Shown here: piece by piece, positions 27,826-37,093 of the stretch
How positions within the stretch are numbered: the stretch's first letter is position 1
Layout: each line of letters starts with the position of its first letter
From: Vreelandella glaciei
Lineage (GTDB): Bacteria > Pseudomonadota > Gammaproteobacteria > Pseudomonadales > Halomonadaceae
Length of the DNA: 64,000 bases
Direction of reading: 5' to 3'
NCBI RefSeq assembly: GCF_013415125.1
Contig: NZ_JACCDE010000030.1
Coordinates: 1 to 64,000 of the forward strand
The notes under the pieces: generated by a model
The model's database searches: none
Told to the model about the DNA's origin: nothing
The model's input: only the letters and a program-made list of their open reading frames with translations
Program-made: the position numbers and the translations under genes

Positions 27826-29607
27826 TTAGTGATCTATCGCCATGCCAGCACCTTTCGGATAGCGAACGCTTTCCACTAGGTCCTGAATTTCCTGCGGCGG
27901 TGCAGCTGTCACTCTGGAGACCGCGAAGGCAACGGCGAAGTTGATCATCGCGCCTACGGCACCGAAGGAGAGCGGCGAGATACCGAAGATCCAGTTATCC
28001 GGCGTGTTGGCCAGCGTGTTGGTATCCGGAATAAAGAACCAGCCCAGGTAGGTGAAGATGTAAAGCAGGGTGCAAATCAAGCCCGCCAGCATACCGGCAA
28101 TCGCACCTGAGTTGTTCATCCGCTTGGAGAAGATACCCATCATCAGCGCGGGGAACAGCGATGCACCGGCGATACCAAAGGCCAACGCCACCGTTTGTGC
28201 TGCGAACCCAGGCGGATTAAGCCCCAAGTAGGTGGCCAACAGTATCGCGCCCCCCATGGAGATTCGCGCCGCCAACATCTCGCCTTTTTCGGAAATCTTC
28301 GGATTGATCATGGTCTTGATCAAGTCGTGACTGATCGCCGACGAGATCGCCAGTAGCAAGCCTGCTGCGGTTGATAGGGCGGCCGCGATACCACCTGCTG
28401 CGATCAAACCAATAACCCAGCCGGGCAAATTGGCGATTTCCGGGTTGGCGAGTACCAGAATGTCATTATTAACGGTTAGTTCGTTGCCTTCCCAGCCACG
28501 ATCAGAGTAGTCAGCTGCATCGTTGTACATCTGAATACGGCCGTCATTGTTGAGATCGTTGAAGCTGATAAGGCCGGTTTCTTCCCAGGTGCGAACCCAG
28601 TCTGGACGCTCTTCGTAGAGAATCGGGTTTTGCGCAGCCTCTTCGTAGTTCTCAACCTGACCGGCCATCTCTGGGTACACGGTCGTCGCCAGATTCAGGC
28701 GTGCCATGGAGCCTACCGCCGGAGCCGTAAGGTAAAGCAGGGCAATGAACACTAGCGCCCAGCCAGCAGACCAACGTGCATCGGCCACTTTCGGTACGGT
28801 GAAGAAGCGAATGATAACGTGGGGAAGACCGGCAGTACCCACCATCAGCGACAGAGTGAACAGCACCATGTTGAGCTTGTTGTCTACGTCGGCCGTGTAA
28901 TCGCGGAAGCCCAGCGCACTCACCACATCATCCAATTTAGCCAGCAGAGGAAGGCCGGATTCAGTATGCGTACTGAACATACCGAACATCGGAATCGGGT
29001 TGCCGGTTAGTTGGAAGGCAATGAACACCGCAGGAATGGTGTAAGCGATGATCAGAACGATGTACTGGGCCACCTGGGTGTAGGTGATGCCTTTCATGCC
29101 GCCAAATACGGCGTAGAGGAAAACGATCAGCGCGGCTAACCAGATACCCCAGGTGTTGCTGACTTCAAGGAAGCGCGAGAACGCCACGCCCGCACCGGTC
29201 ATTTGACCGATAACGTAGGTAACCGACGCCACAATCAAGCACACGATCGCCACGAGGCGAGCGGTGTTGCTGTAGAAGCGGTCACCAATGAAGTCGGGCA
29301 CGGTGAACTTACCGAACTTGCGCAGATAAGGGGCTAACAGCATCGCGAGGATAACGTAGCCACCGGTCCAACCCATCAGGAAGGTAGAGTTGGCGTAGCC
29401 ACCTGAGGCCAGCAAACCCGCCATGGAAATAAACGACGCCGCTGACATCCAGTCCGCTGCGGTGGCCATCCCGTTGGTAATGGGGTGAACCCCACCCCCA
29501 GCGACGTAGAAGTCTTTCGTTGAGCCGGCGCGCGCCCAAATCGCAATGCCTATATACAAGGCAAAGGAGGCGCCGACGAACAGTAAGTTAATTGCAAACT
29601 GGCTCAT
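27826..29607 (-). CDS. Sodium:solute symporter, VC_2705 subfamily (probable cation/acetate symporter)
   Basis: The 593-residue SSS-family protein has about 13 transmembrane segments. Its N-terminal half follows the ActP pattern (DFYVAGGGVHPITNGMA, MSAASFISMAGLLASGGY). A hydrophilic insert of about 85 residues (about 310-395) interrupts the second half and contains an EF-hand-like loop beginning at D351 (DLNNDGRIQMYND). It follows the DUF4212 subunit after six bases, the usual partner of this subfamily. Acetate or a related monocarboxylate is the likely substrate given acs and crbS; direct evidence is lacking. Confidence 0.88.
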   Translation of the reverse strand: MSQFAINLLFVGASFALYIGIAIWARAGSTKDFYVAGGGVHPITNGMATAADWMSAASFISMAGLLASGGYANSTFLMGWTGGYVILAMLLAPYLRKFGKFTVPDFIGDRFYSNTARLVAIVCLIVASVTYVIGQMTGAGVAFSRFLEVSNTWGIWLAALIVFLYAVFGGMKGITYTQVAQYIVLIIAYTIPAVFIAFQLTGNPIPMFGMFSTHTESGLPLLAKLDDVVSALGFRDYTADVDNKLNMVLFTLSLMVGTAGLPHVIIRFFTVPKVADARWSAGWALVFIALLYLTAPAVGSMARLNLATTVYPEMAGQVENYEEAAQNPILYEERPDWVRTWEETGLISFNDLNNDGRIQMYNDAADYSDRGWEGNELTVNNDILVLANPEIANLPGWVIGLIAAGGIAAALSTAAGLLLAISSAISHDLIKTMINPKISEKGEMLAARISMGGAILLATYLGLNPPGFAAQTVALAFGIAGASLFPALMMGIFSKRMNNSGAIAGMLAGLICTLLYIFTYLGWFFIPDTNTLANTPDNWIFGISPLSFGAVGAMINFAVAFAVSRVTAAPPQEIQDLVESVRYPKGAGMAIDH

Positions 29608-29613
29608 ACCGGC

Positions 29614-29874
29614 TTACTCCCCAAGGCCAAATTTTTGATCGAGCTTATTCATCTTCCAGGCGTAGAAGAAGATCAGCACGATAAACGTTAGGATTGAGCC
29701 CTGTTGTGCAAACCAGAAGCCAAGATCAGTGCCGCCAACCGGAATACCGGCGAGCAGTGGGCGAAAGAGGATAGCGCATCCGTAAGAAACAAATGCCCAA
29801 ACGGCCAGGCATCCGAAAATTAAGCGGACGTTTGCTTTCCAGTATTCAGCAGCATTGGTTTTGTCGTCTGCCAT
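29614..29874 (-). CDS. DUF4212 small subunit of the sodium:solute symporter
   Basis: The 86-residue protein has two transmembrane segments (about 18-40 and 50-72) and the family signature AAEYWKANVRLI near the start and FFYAWKMNKLDQKFG at the end. DUF4212 proteins occur almost only directly upstream of VC_2705-type symporters and are taken as a small subunit. The ATG at 29874 is preferred over 29889 because a GGAG sits about nine bases before it. Confidence 0.88.
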   Translation of the reverse strand: MADDKTNAAEYWKANVRLIFGCLAVWAFVSYGCAILFRPLLAGIPVGGTDLGFWFAQQGSILTFIVLIFFYAWKMNKLDQKFGLGE

Positions 29875-30549
29875 TGTGTTGCTCTCCACTTGTGATTTTT
29901 AAGGTTGGGAAAGTTCACGAGGAATAGCGTGTGACCCATCAGGGCAATCGCACGTCTAAAGCCACTCAATCGTTAGGAGTGGTGAGTCAGTTCCTGTTAG
30001 CACGTCACCTTATTATTCGATATGAAATTTCGAGTTAGTTAGTGACGTGCGATTACCCTGCATGACTCATTGTTAATACTGGGCAATAAACGTCAAAAAA
30101 TAAATCCCAGACTTTGGTATCAATAAACAGCTTAATGGCTTTCTGCGGGCTACATGTTGTTGAAAGTGCGAGTTTTTAGACGCTATTTAAGCGAAATTTG
30201 TAGGCGTTTCCAGGGCTATGGGACGATAGTCTAGTAAGCAAATAAAAGCAGTTATTGGCTACTTTAAATACATATGCTGCCTTTAATGGGTAATGACGGT
30301 TAGTGAGTATCGATACTTTGGTCGCGTATCAAAAGTCGCTTCGACCTTAGCGTGATAGCTAAAGGTATAACAATGTTCTACTTGCTACTTGGGAAGTGAA
30401 TCCTTTATACCCGTACAGCCACCTTCACATAATAATCGATTACAGTTTTTGAAGCGTTGGAAAGACTCCTTTGATGTGGATCAATGTCGGGCGGAGTGCT
30501 TATTTACTTTATTTTCTAGTTCGCCTTTAGTTGAATGAGGTCATGCACA
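29875..30549. promoter_or_regulatory. 675-bp divergent regulatory region with inverted repeats
   Basis: No coding frame is supported here. AGGGCAATCGCACGTC at 29941-29956 recurs inverted at 30044-30059 with one mismatch; its GCACGTCAC core is also present near 29999-30007, facing the copy at 30042-30050. A small CCACTC/GAGTGG hairpin lies between. The remaining 470 bp toward the divergent gene is AT-rich with no recognised element. The arrangement suggests a multi-site operator for the DUF4212-symporter promoter, possibly for the CrbR-like regulator. Confidence 0.45.
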
Positions 30550-32394
30550 ATGGTCGATGTGGATCTATCCCAACTGCCGTTCACGCTTCTTGACGATGAA
30601 GGACGTGACCACATTCGTCGCGGTATTGACCTTGCGTATTTTGACCGCGACGAAATAATTCTAGAGACCGGACAGGGGGGCGAGTTTGTTTATCTGATCC
30701 ATAAGGGTGAAGTGGCAGAAATCGACCCCACGCTGCCCTCGTCTACTTCGCGTATTGGCCATTACACGGCCGGGGACCTATTTGGCGCGATCAGCATCCT
30801 TAACGGTAAAAGCCGCTATCGTTTTAAGGCCGAGCAGGAGTGCTTGTGTTACCTACTGCCCAAAGCGTTGTTTCAGCAGCTGTGCCGTCATTACCCGGAT
30901 TTCAGTAATTTCTTTCGCCAATCGTTGACGCATAAAGCACGCTTACTGACTGAAAAGCGTGCCGAAGGTGGCGTCACCATGGCGGGTTTTATGTTGGCCA
31001 AGGTAAGCGAATGTATGCGTGCGCCGCTGTTAATGGCGGCGGCTACTGATATTGCCAGCGCGGTGAAGCAGCTCAACGATAGCTATGCTGATAGCCTGCT
31101 AGTAGAGACTCAAGGCAAGCTAGGCATGGTGACGAAAACCGACCTGCTCAATGGGTTGGTGTTGGGCGGTAGTGCGGTGTCATCGCCGCTTGATGAGCTC
31201 GCCCATTTTAATCTGGTCACCGTTGCGCCGGAACAATACTTGTTTGAAGTATTGGTCTTAATGACACGCCATAAAGTGACGCGGGTAGTGGTGCTCGAGC
31301 AAAACGTCTTAAAAGGCGTCGTCGAGCTCACCGACGTGCTTAGCTATTTCTCAAGCCGCAGCTACGTGGTGAGTTTGCAGGTCGAGCAGGCGAGCAGTTT
31401 AGAGACACTGTCGGCAGCCAGCCAACGTACACCGGAGCTGGTAAAAGCGCTGATGGCCCAGGGCGTAAAGCTGCGTTTTGCGATGGATCTTCTCGCCGCG
31501 CTGAACGGGCGGATCATGAGCAAGGCCTGGGAGTTCACGATAGAGGAACAGTATCGCGACCAGAGCTGCATGATGGTAATGGGTAGCGAAGGGCGAGGTG
31601 AGCAAATCCTAAAAACAGACCAGGATAATGGTCTGATTTTAGCCGATGACGCGCGGTGGCCAGATCTTTTGAGCCACATGCAAACGCTCACCGATACCCT
31701 AATCCAGCTTGGCTACCCGCCGTGCCCCGGCAATATTATGGTTTCAAACCCTGAGTGGGTGGCCACGGTGTCGCAGTGGAAGAGCAATATTGCCAAATGG
31801 GCCAGCGAGCGGGATGGTGACAGCCTGATGAAGCTGGCGATCATGCTTGATGCCCATGCGGTGGCCGGTAACCCCAGCCTGCTTGCCAGTGTACGAGAAG
31901 AGCTATTTGAACGCTGCTCTCGTGATGAGCTGTTGCTTTCGTACTTTGCGCGCACGGCGCTACGTTTTTCCACACCGCTGACGCTGTTTGGCTCGCTGAA
32001 AAAGCCTCAGCACGGTATCGATATCAAGAAAGGCGGTATTTTTCCCATTGTTCACGGCGTGCGCACCATGGCGCTTGAGCGGCGCATCCAAGCCACCTCG
32101 ACGTTTGACCGTTTGGATGCCCTGGCCGCCGATGGGCGATTGGATCGCCGTTTTGCAGATGACCTGGGCGAAGCGTTGGCCCTGTTTTCCGAGCTACGTC
32201 TTAAACAGCAGCTAACCGCGTTGGAGACGCCTGTCGGTGCTCAAGAAGCTAACGCCCAAAACAGCAGTCGCGCTAACCGTGTCGTGGTGCAAAATCTTTC
32301 TTCCCTTGAGCGCGACCTATTGCGTGAAGCGATGCATATTGTCAAAGACTTTAAGCAGCGGCTTTCCCATCGTTACCATTTGGAGTATTCGTGA
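30550..32394 (+). CDS. cNMP-binding/CBS/DUF294 putative nucleotidyltransferase
   Basis: The 614-residue cytosolic protein has a cyclic-nucleotide-binding-like domain (about 15-125), a CBS pair (about 145-285) and a DUF294 GlnD-like nucleotidyltransferase core (about 330-470) with MGSEGRGEQILKTDQDNGL, followed by the DUF294 C-terminal helical domain. Proteins of this layout are frequent next to VC_2705 symporters and may control them by nucleotidylation, but no target is proven. The ATG at 30550 has TGAGG about nine bases upstream; an ATG 15 bases earlier has none. It overlaps the next gene by four bases. Confidence 0.82.
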   Translation: MVDVDLSQLPFTLLDDEGRDHIRRGIDLAYFDRDEIILETGQGGEFVYLIHKGEVAEIDPTLPSSTSRIGHYTAGDLFGAISILNGKSRYRFKAEQECLCYLLPKALFQQLCRHYPDFSNFFRQSLTHKARLLTEKRAEGGVTMAGFMLAKVSECMRAPLLMAAATDIASAVKQLNDSYADSLLVETQGKLGMVTKTDLLNGLVLGGSAVSSPLDELAHFNLVTVAPEQYLFEVLVLMTRHKVTRVVVLEQNVLKGVVELTDVLSYFSSRSYVVSLQVEQASSLETLSAASQRTPELVKALMAQGVKLRFAMDLLAALNGRIMSKAWEFTIEEQYRDQSCMMVMGSEGRGEQILKTDQDNGLILADDARWPDLLSHMQTLTDTLIQLGYPPCPGNIMVSNPEWVATVSQWKSNIAKWASERDGDSLMKLAIMLDAHAVAGNPSLLASVREELFERCSRDELLLSYFARTALRFSTPLTLFGSLKKPQHGIDIKKGGIFPIVHGVRTMALERRIQATSTFDRLDALAADGRLDRRFADDLGEALALFSELRLKQQLTALETPVGAQEANAQNSSRANRVVVQNLSSLERDLLREAMHIVKDFKQRLSHRYHLEYS

Positions 32395-33053
32395 GCGGAA
32401 TACGGCTGTTAGATCGACACGTGGCACTTTTTAGCGGTTCCTTACGCACCTTGTTGCGTCGCGAAAGCGACCGGCGGCGCTGTGCTGATTCTCCCTATGC
32501 CTGGCTCTTTCAGCCCTATATGGGCGAAGAGCTGGTAGCGCTTGCCTGCACATCAACGCCTACGCCGACATCACCTGTGATCAGTTTGGCCGCCGTGGTG
32601 CTTAGCCAACAGCAGGTGCGTACCAGCCGTGCTTTTGTGCTGACGTTAGGCGCACCGGGGCAGGCTGACCATGCATCGCTGCGTCGCCATCACCTGCTGT
32701 GTCAGGCGGGGTGTGTGGCGGCGCCAAATCGCGACAATTTAAATGCGTTAGTAGAGTTTATTGGCAATCGACCTATTGTCGGCTGGCAGTTAGACCAGCG
32801 GATTGGCGCGTTAAATGCGTTGCTGAGAAAGCGGTTGAATTTCGCGCTGCCCAATGCCCAGGTCGACGTAGAAAAGCTGCATCAGCGCCAGCTGCGGCGC
32901 TTGCACCCGGAGATAGAGGCACCGAGTAGCTTTGCTCAAGCGCTGGCGTGCTGGCAAGTACCCGCGATGGGGATGCAGGGTGTGTTAGGTGAGGCCACTT
33001 CCAGCGCGCTGCTGTATATGCGCCTGCAGCGCATTATGGCGGAGGCTGCTTAG
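32391..33053 (+). CDS. Degenerate DnaQ-like 3'-5' exonuclease-fold protein
   Basis: The 220-residue protein (GTG start inside the previous stop codon) occupies the place usually held by a DnaQ-like exonuclease after DUF294 proteins. The strand pattern fits (ISLAAVVL; IVGWQLDQRIGALNALLRKRL; a final helix SSALLYMRL), but the Exo I acidic pair is missing: the D-x-E segment reads ALACTSTPTPTSP. The final H-x(4)-D motif also reads QGVLGEATSS. It is therefore probably not a nuclease. The alternative is an unrelated protein with only coincidental resemblance; the fold call rests on weak similarity and gene position. Confidence 0.6.
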   Translation: MSGIRLLDRHVALFSGSLRTLLRRESDRRRCADSPYAWLFQPYMGEELVALACTSTPTPTSPVISLAAVVLSQQQVRTSRAFVLTLGAPGQADHASLRRHHLLCQAGCVAAPNRDNLNALVEFIGNRPIVGWQLDQRIGALNALLRKRLNFALPNAQVDVEKLHQRQLRRLHPEIEAPSSFAQALACWQVPAMGMQGVLGEATSSALLYMRLQRIMAEAA

Positions 33054-33128
33054 TAATAGGCAGCGCTGCATACGAGTAGTTGGGTCAGGGCGGTGAGTGT
33101 TGTTAGAATAGCAGCCACTTTTTCTTGA

Positions 33129-34070
33129 ATGCCTTCCACCCTCGGCAGTGCTTATACCATGCAATCTCTTGATCATTTTGACCCTGCTTCCCTCGGAGCC
33201 GCCCTCGCTGATGTTGAGCAAGACTCGCCAGAGCTGGCTGATGCTAAGCAGAAACGTGAATTTAACAAGCTGCAAAAGCGCCTGCGCCGAGAAGTAGGCA
33301 ATGCGATTATTGATTACCAGATGATCAATGAAGGCGACCGCGTGATGGTCTGTCTCTCCGGCGGCAAAGACAGCTATACGATGCTGGAGATTTTGCGCAA
33401 CTTGCAGCGCAACGCGCCGGTCAATTTCTCACTGGTAGCGGTCAATCTGGATCAAAAACAGCCCGGTTTTCCCGAGCATGTGCTGCCTGCGTATCTGGAT
33501 AAGCAGGGCGTGGAGTATCACATTGTCGAGCGCGACACCTACTCGGTGGTGAAGGAGAAAACCCCGGAAGGCAAAACGACTTGCGCGCTCTGTTCACGTC
33601 TGCGCCGCGGTTCGCTGTATGGTTTTGCTGAAGAGATTGGCGCCAATAAAATCGCCCTGGGTCACCACCGCGAAGATATCCTTGAAACGCTGTTTCTCAA
33701 TATGTTCTTTGGCGGCAACTTAAAAGCGATGCCGCCTAAGCTGCTTTCTGATGATGGTAAAAATATCGTCATTCGGCCGTTGGCTTACTGTAAAGAGGCG
33801 GATATTGCCGAGTTTTCACGGCTGATGGAATTCCCGATTATTCCCTGCAATCTATGCGGTTCGCAGCCCAATATGCAGCGCCAGGTGGTCAAAGAGATGC
33901 TCGCCGAGTGGGACAAAAAATTCCCCGGCCGCCTGGAGAGCATGTTTAAGGCGGTGACTAATATTGCCCCTTCCCAGTTGGCCGACCGCAGCCTTTTCGA
34001 TTTTGAAGGCTTAGAGGCCAAACAGGCAGAGCTGCTGGCCGGGCGTATCCAGGCATTTAACGTCAGCTAG
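33129..34070 (+). CDS. ttcA: tRNA 2-thiocytidine(32) biosynthesis protein TtcA
   Basis: The 313-residue PP-loop ATPase has SGGKDS in [13 protein letters not shown] and the Cys pair of [10 protein letters not shown], with a further CNLC near residue 241, which hold the Fe-S cluster in TtcA. It thiolates C32 of several tRNAs. The N-terminal core begins with [14 protein letters not shown] sequence ([13 protein letters not shown]) as in E. coli. ATGs at 33129 and 33159 both lack a clear ribosome-binding site; the longer form is listed. Its last eight bases overlap the convergent anr gene. Confidence 0.93.
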   Translation: MPSTLGSAYTMQSLDHFDPASLGAALADVEQDSPELADAKQKREFNKLQKRLRREVGNAIIDYQMINEGDRVMVCLSGGKDSYTMLEILRNLQRNAPVNFSLVAVNLDQKQPGFPEHVLPAYLDKQGVEYHIVERDTYSVVKEKTPEGKTTCALCSRLRRGSLYGFAEEIGANKIALGHHREDILETLFLNMFFGGNLKAMPPKLLSDDGKNIVIRPLAYCKEADIAEFSRLMEFPIIPCNLCGSQPNMQRQVVKEMLAEWDKKFPGRLESMFKAVTNIAPSQLADRSLFDFEGLEAKQAELLAGRIQAFNVS

Positions 34071-34806
34071 CGTTTTGCTCCTCTTCGGCGAGGGTGATTA
34101 AGCGCTGCATATCAAGAATATTGACCTCTCGCCCGGATACCGCCATTACGCTCTGCTGCTGGAAGCGGCTTAAAATCCGGCTGACGGTTTCCACCGCTAA
34201 ACCCAAATAGTTGCCGATATCGGCCCTGGGCATGGAAAGGCGGAAACTGTAGGGCGAGTAGCCACGGCGACGAAAACGATCCGAGAGGGTAATCAAAAAG
34301 CTCGCCAGCCGCTGGTCGGCGGTTTTACGCGACAGCAGACGCATCATGCGCCGGTCATCGCGTAACTCTTTGCTCATGCTGCGATACAGCTGGCCACGCA
34401 GTTCGGGCAACTCCTCAGAGAGTGAGTCCAAGCGATCAAAGGGAATCTCGCAAACGGTGGTCGTTTCCAGGGCAATCACGCTACCTGGATAGTGCTCCTC
34501 ATCAATCCCGTCCAACCCCACTAGTTCGCTCGGGAGGTAGAAATTGGTCAGTTGCTCGCTGCCGTTTCCCTCTGAGGTGACTTGTTTCAAACTGCCCGAA
34601 CGTACCGCGTAAACGCTGGTAAAAGTATCGCTTTGGCGAAATAGTGGTTCGCCTTTTTTCAGCGGTGCGCGACGACGAATAATGGCATCGAACTGGCCCA
34701 TATCGTCCAACTCAAGGGCAAGCGGCAGGCACAGCGAGCTAAGGCTGCAGGTTTGGCAGCGCGCTTCGTGGAGTAGCGAGCGTCGGCTGCTCATAGGTTC
34801 CAACAT
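34063..34806 (-). CDS. anr: Anr/FNR-type oxygen-sensing transcription factor
   Basis: The 247-residue CRP-family regulator carries the [4Fe-4S] ligands C17, C20 and C26 ([10 protein letters not shown]) and the internal C119 (TTVCEIPFD). The helix-turn-helix reads [19 protein letters not shown], whose E, S and R match those of FNR contacting TTGAT half-sites. It activates micro-oxic and anaerobic genes. The ATG at 34806 has AAGGAG at proper distance; an internal ATG at 34794 is less likely. It sits downstream of hemN and the cco block, whose promoters show matching boxes. Confidence 0.93.
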   Translation of the reverse strand: MLEPMSSRRSLLHEARCQTCSLSSLCLPLALELDDMGQFDAIIRRRAPLKKGEPLFRQSDTFTSVYAVRSGSLKQVTSEGNGSEQLTNFYLPSELVGLDGIDEEHYPGSVIALETTTVCEIPFDRLDSLSEELPELRGQLYRSMSKELRDDRRMMRLLSRKTADQRLASFLITLSDRFRRRGYSPYSFRLSMPRADIGNYLGLAVETVSRILSRFQQQSVMAVSGREVNILDMQRLITLAEEEQNAS

Positions 34807-34888
34807 ACGGTGCTCCTTGAGTGGGTCAGGGTAAAATTAGCAAATTCTTACTTATTGTGATGGCGTTAGCATGCCTACAATAAGGTGA

Positions 34889-36322
34889 TTAAACAATCTT
34901 AGAGTAGCGCTGCCCTATTTGTCCAGAAAGATGGGTATCGAACGCCATGGCTAAATGGCGCACCAGCAGACGACCCATGGACGTGGCGCTAAGTTGATCA
35001 CCACTACGGGTCAGTAGGCCATCTTGCTCGGCGCTCTGTAAGCGCTCCAGAGCGGGGGCAAAATAGCGGGGGGCATCGATGTTCCAGCGCTGGCTGACCG
35101 CAGCCAGATCAATGCCCATATCGCACATCAGCCGCTCAATCACGTCTCGACGGATGAGGTCGTCGTCGCTCAACCGCACGCCGCGTACAGTGGCGAGTTG
35201 GCCCTGATCCAACGCCGCCTCGTAGCTTGCCAGATCGCTCGGGTTCTGCGCGTAGACGTCATCAATGCGCGAAATCGCCGAAACGCCAAGCCCGATTAAA
35301 TCGCACTGGGCGTGACTGGAGTAGCCTTGGAAGTTGCGCTGTAGCGAGCCGTCGCGCTGGGCAATGGCCAGGCTATCGTCAGGCCGGGCAAAGTGATCCA
35401 TCCCGATATGTACGTAGCCAGCCGCGGTGAGCATTTCAATCGTGGTGCGCAGAATTGCCAGCTTCTCTTCGCTGCCCGGCAGGTCATCGACGTTAATCCG
35501 CCGCTGGGGGGCAAAACGCTCGGGCATGTGGGCGTAGTTAAACACAGAAAGCCGTGCGGGATTTAACTCGATCACTTGGCGCAGGGTGTCTGCAAAGCTT
35601 TTTTCAGTCTGAAAGGGCAAGCCGTATATTAAATCGAGATTGAGCGAACGAAAGCCCAGTCGGTGTGCTTCATCCATCAGCGTCTCGGTGAGTACTCGTG
35701 GCTGAATACGGTTAATGGCTTTCTGCACCAGCGGGCTTAAGTCCTGCACGCCTAAACTGATGCGATTGAAACCGAGCGATTGCAGGTGGCGCAGCGTAAA
35801 TACATCCGCTTCGCGTGGGTCTATTTCAATCGCGTAATCGCGATCGGCAGAGGACGAAAGGCCAAACCGGGCATCCAAACGATCAATCAGGTCGCCCATC
35901 TGGTTCAAGTTAAGAAACGTCGGTGTTCCGCCACCCCAGTGCAACTGCTTCACCGGTCGTGTGGTATCCAAGTGGCGTGCGGTCAGCACCATTTCACGGT
36001 CGAGTCGGGATAAGTAGGGCTCGGTCAGGGCGGTGTTCTTGGTGGCGATTTTATTGCATGCGCAGTAGAAACAGATCTTGCGACAAAAAGGCACGTGAAC
36101 ATACAGCGACAGCGAACGCTGACTGGCATTGCTACGCTCTAGTGCCTGGGTCAGGTCACCGGGGGTGAATTGGTCGTGAAATGACAGCGCCGTGGGGTAA
36201 GACGTGTAGCGTGGTCCGCTGGTGTCGTAGCGGCGCAGCAGGGCTTCATCCCACACCGGCTGCACGGGCGCTGCCGCCACAGACGAGGCAAGAGGTGAAA
36301 CCGCAGGGGCATGAACGGGCAT
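34889..36322 (-). CDS. hemN: Oxygen-independent coproporphyrinogen III oxidase
   Basis: The 477-residue radical-SAM enzyme has CRKICFYCAC (Cys-x3-Cys-x2-Cys, about 80-87), the SAM-binding GGGTPTFLN and the HemN C-terminal domain. It converts coproporphyrinogen III to protoporphyrinogen IX without oxygen, supplying heme in micro-oxic growth. An N-terminal Ala/Pro-rich extension of about 25 residues precedes the core RRYDTSGPRYTSYPTA. It lies between cco assembly genes and anr, as in pseudomonads. An FNR-like site lies about 60-75 bp upstream. Confidence 0.95.
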   Translation of the reverse strand: MPVHAPAVSPLASSVAAAPVQPVWDEALLRRYDTSGPRYTSYPTALSFHDQFTPGDLTQALERSNASQRSLSLYVHVPFCRKICFYCACNKIATKNTALTEPYLSRLDREMVLTARHLDTTRPVKQLHWGGGTPTFLNLNQMGDLIDRLDARFGLSSSADRDYAIEIDPREADVFTLRHLQSLGFNRISLGVQDLSPLVQKAINRIQPRVLTETLMDEAHRLGFRSLNLDLIYGLPFQTEKSFADTLRQVIELNPARLSVFNYAHMPERFAPQRRINVDDLPGSEEKLAILRTTIEMLTAAGYVHIGMDHFARPDDSLAIAQRDGSLQRNFQGYSSHAQCDLIGLGVSAISRIDDVYAQNPSDLASYEAALDQGQLATVRGVRLSDDDLIRRDVIERLMCDMGIDLAAVSQRWNIDAPRYFAPALERLQSAEQDGLLTRSGDQLSATSMGRLLVRHLAMAFDTHLSGQIGQRYSKIV

Positions 36323-36382
36323 GAAGGGGCGCTCCGACGTGAGGTAATGCCGCTAGCCTAACCCGTGACGAAAGCGTAAAGC

Positions 36383-36396
36383 TTGAGCCATGTCAT
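36383..36396 (-). promoter_or_regulatory. Possible Anr/FNR box upstream of hemN
   Basis: TTGAGCCATGTCAT matches seven of the ten defined positions of TTGAT-N4-ATCAA and is centred 67 bp upstream of the hemN ATG, a plausible class II activator position. The match is weaker than that at ccoN. Confidence 0.4.
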
Positions 36397-36400
36397 GCTA

Positions 36401-37093
36401 TTAGAAGTTGTGTGCCGTAAGAGTCCAGAGCTGCCACAGCGCAAACGCGATAATCGTTAGTGCCGCCACGCTGCGCGTCGCCGGGTGGCGAATCAGGTGG
36501 CTTAGCTGGCGCGCAGCGAGGCCAGTGGCGAGCAGCGCCGGCAGGGTGCCTAGCCCAAATGCGCCCATTAGCAGCGCGCCCTGGAGCGGGTCGGCAATCG
36601 CCAAGCTCCAGGCCAGCATGGAGTAGACCAGCCCACAGGGTAGCCAGCCCCAAAGTGCGCCTAGCGCGAAGGCTTGAGGGATATACACCACCGGCATTAA
36701 GCGCCGCCCCACAGGCTCGATAAAGCGCCATAGACGGCGGCCAACCGCCTCCACTTTGAGCAGCCCTTTCCACCAGTTGGCGATATACAGCGCCATCAGG
36801 ATCAGCATCAGCGCCGCAAACACTTGTAGCAGCATTCTCGCCGTGGCAGAGAGGGAAAATAGCGTGCCTAGTAGGGCTACCAGCGCACCTGCGCTCATGT
36901 AGCTAGTGATGCGACCTGCGTTATAGCTGAGCAGCAAGCCTCCCATACGCGCCGGATGGCGCATGCTGGGGGGCACTGCAAAAGTGAGCGCGCTCATAAT
37001 GCCACCACACATGCCAATGCAATGGGCGCCGCCCATCAAACCAAACACGAATGCTGCCAGTAGTGGCGGCAGGTCAAGGCCGGTTGGATTCAT
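36401..37093 (-). CDS. Sulfite exporter TauE/SafE (DsbD_2-type) family membrane protein of the cco cluster
   Basis: The 230-residue protein has about six transmembrane helices. The first loop carries GGAHCIGMCGG (about 21-31), a motif typical of the cco-linked members and suggestive of a metal or thiol site, and a second WGWLPCGLVYSM motif follows near 147-158. It is translationally coupled to ccoS (four-base overlap). Function in this cluster is usually taken as copper handling or cytochrome maturation, without direct proof. The family name does not imply sulfite transport. Confidence 0.8.
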   Translation of the reverse strand: MNPTGLDLPPLLAAFVFGLMGGAHCIGMCGGIMSALTFAVPPSMRHPARMGGLLLSYNAGRITSYMSAGALVALLGTLFSLSATARMLLQVFAALMLILMALYIANWWKGLLKVEAVGRRLWRFIEPVGRRLMPVVYIPQAFALGALWGWLPCGLVYSMLAWSLAIADPLQGALLMGAFGLGTLPALLATGLAARQLSHLIRHPATRSVAALTIIAFALWQLWTLTAHNF

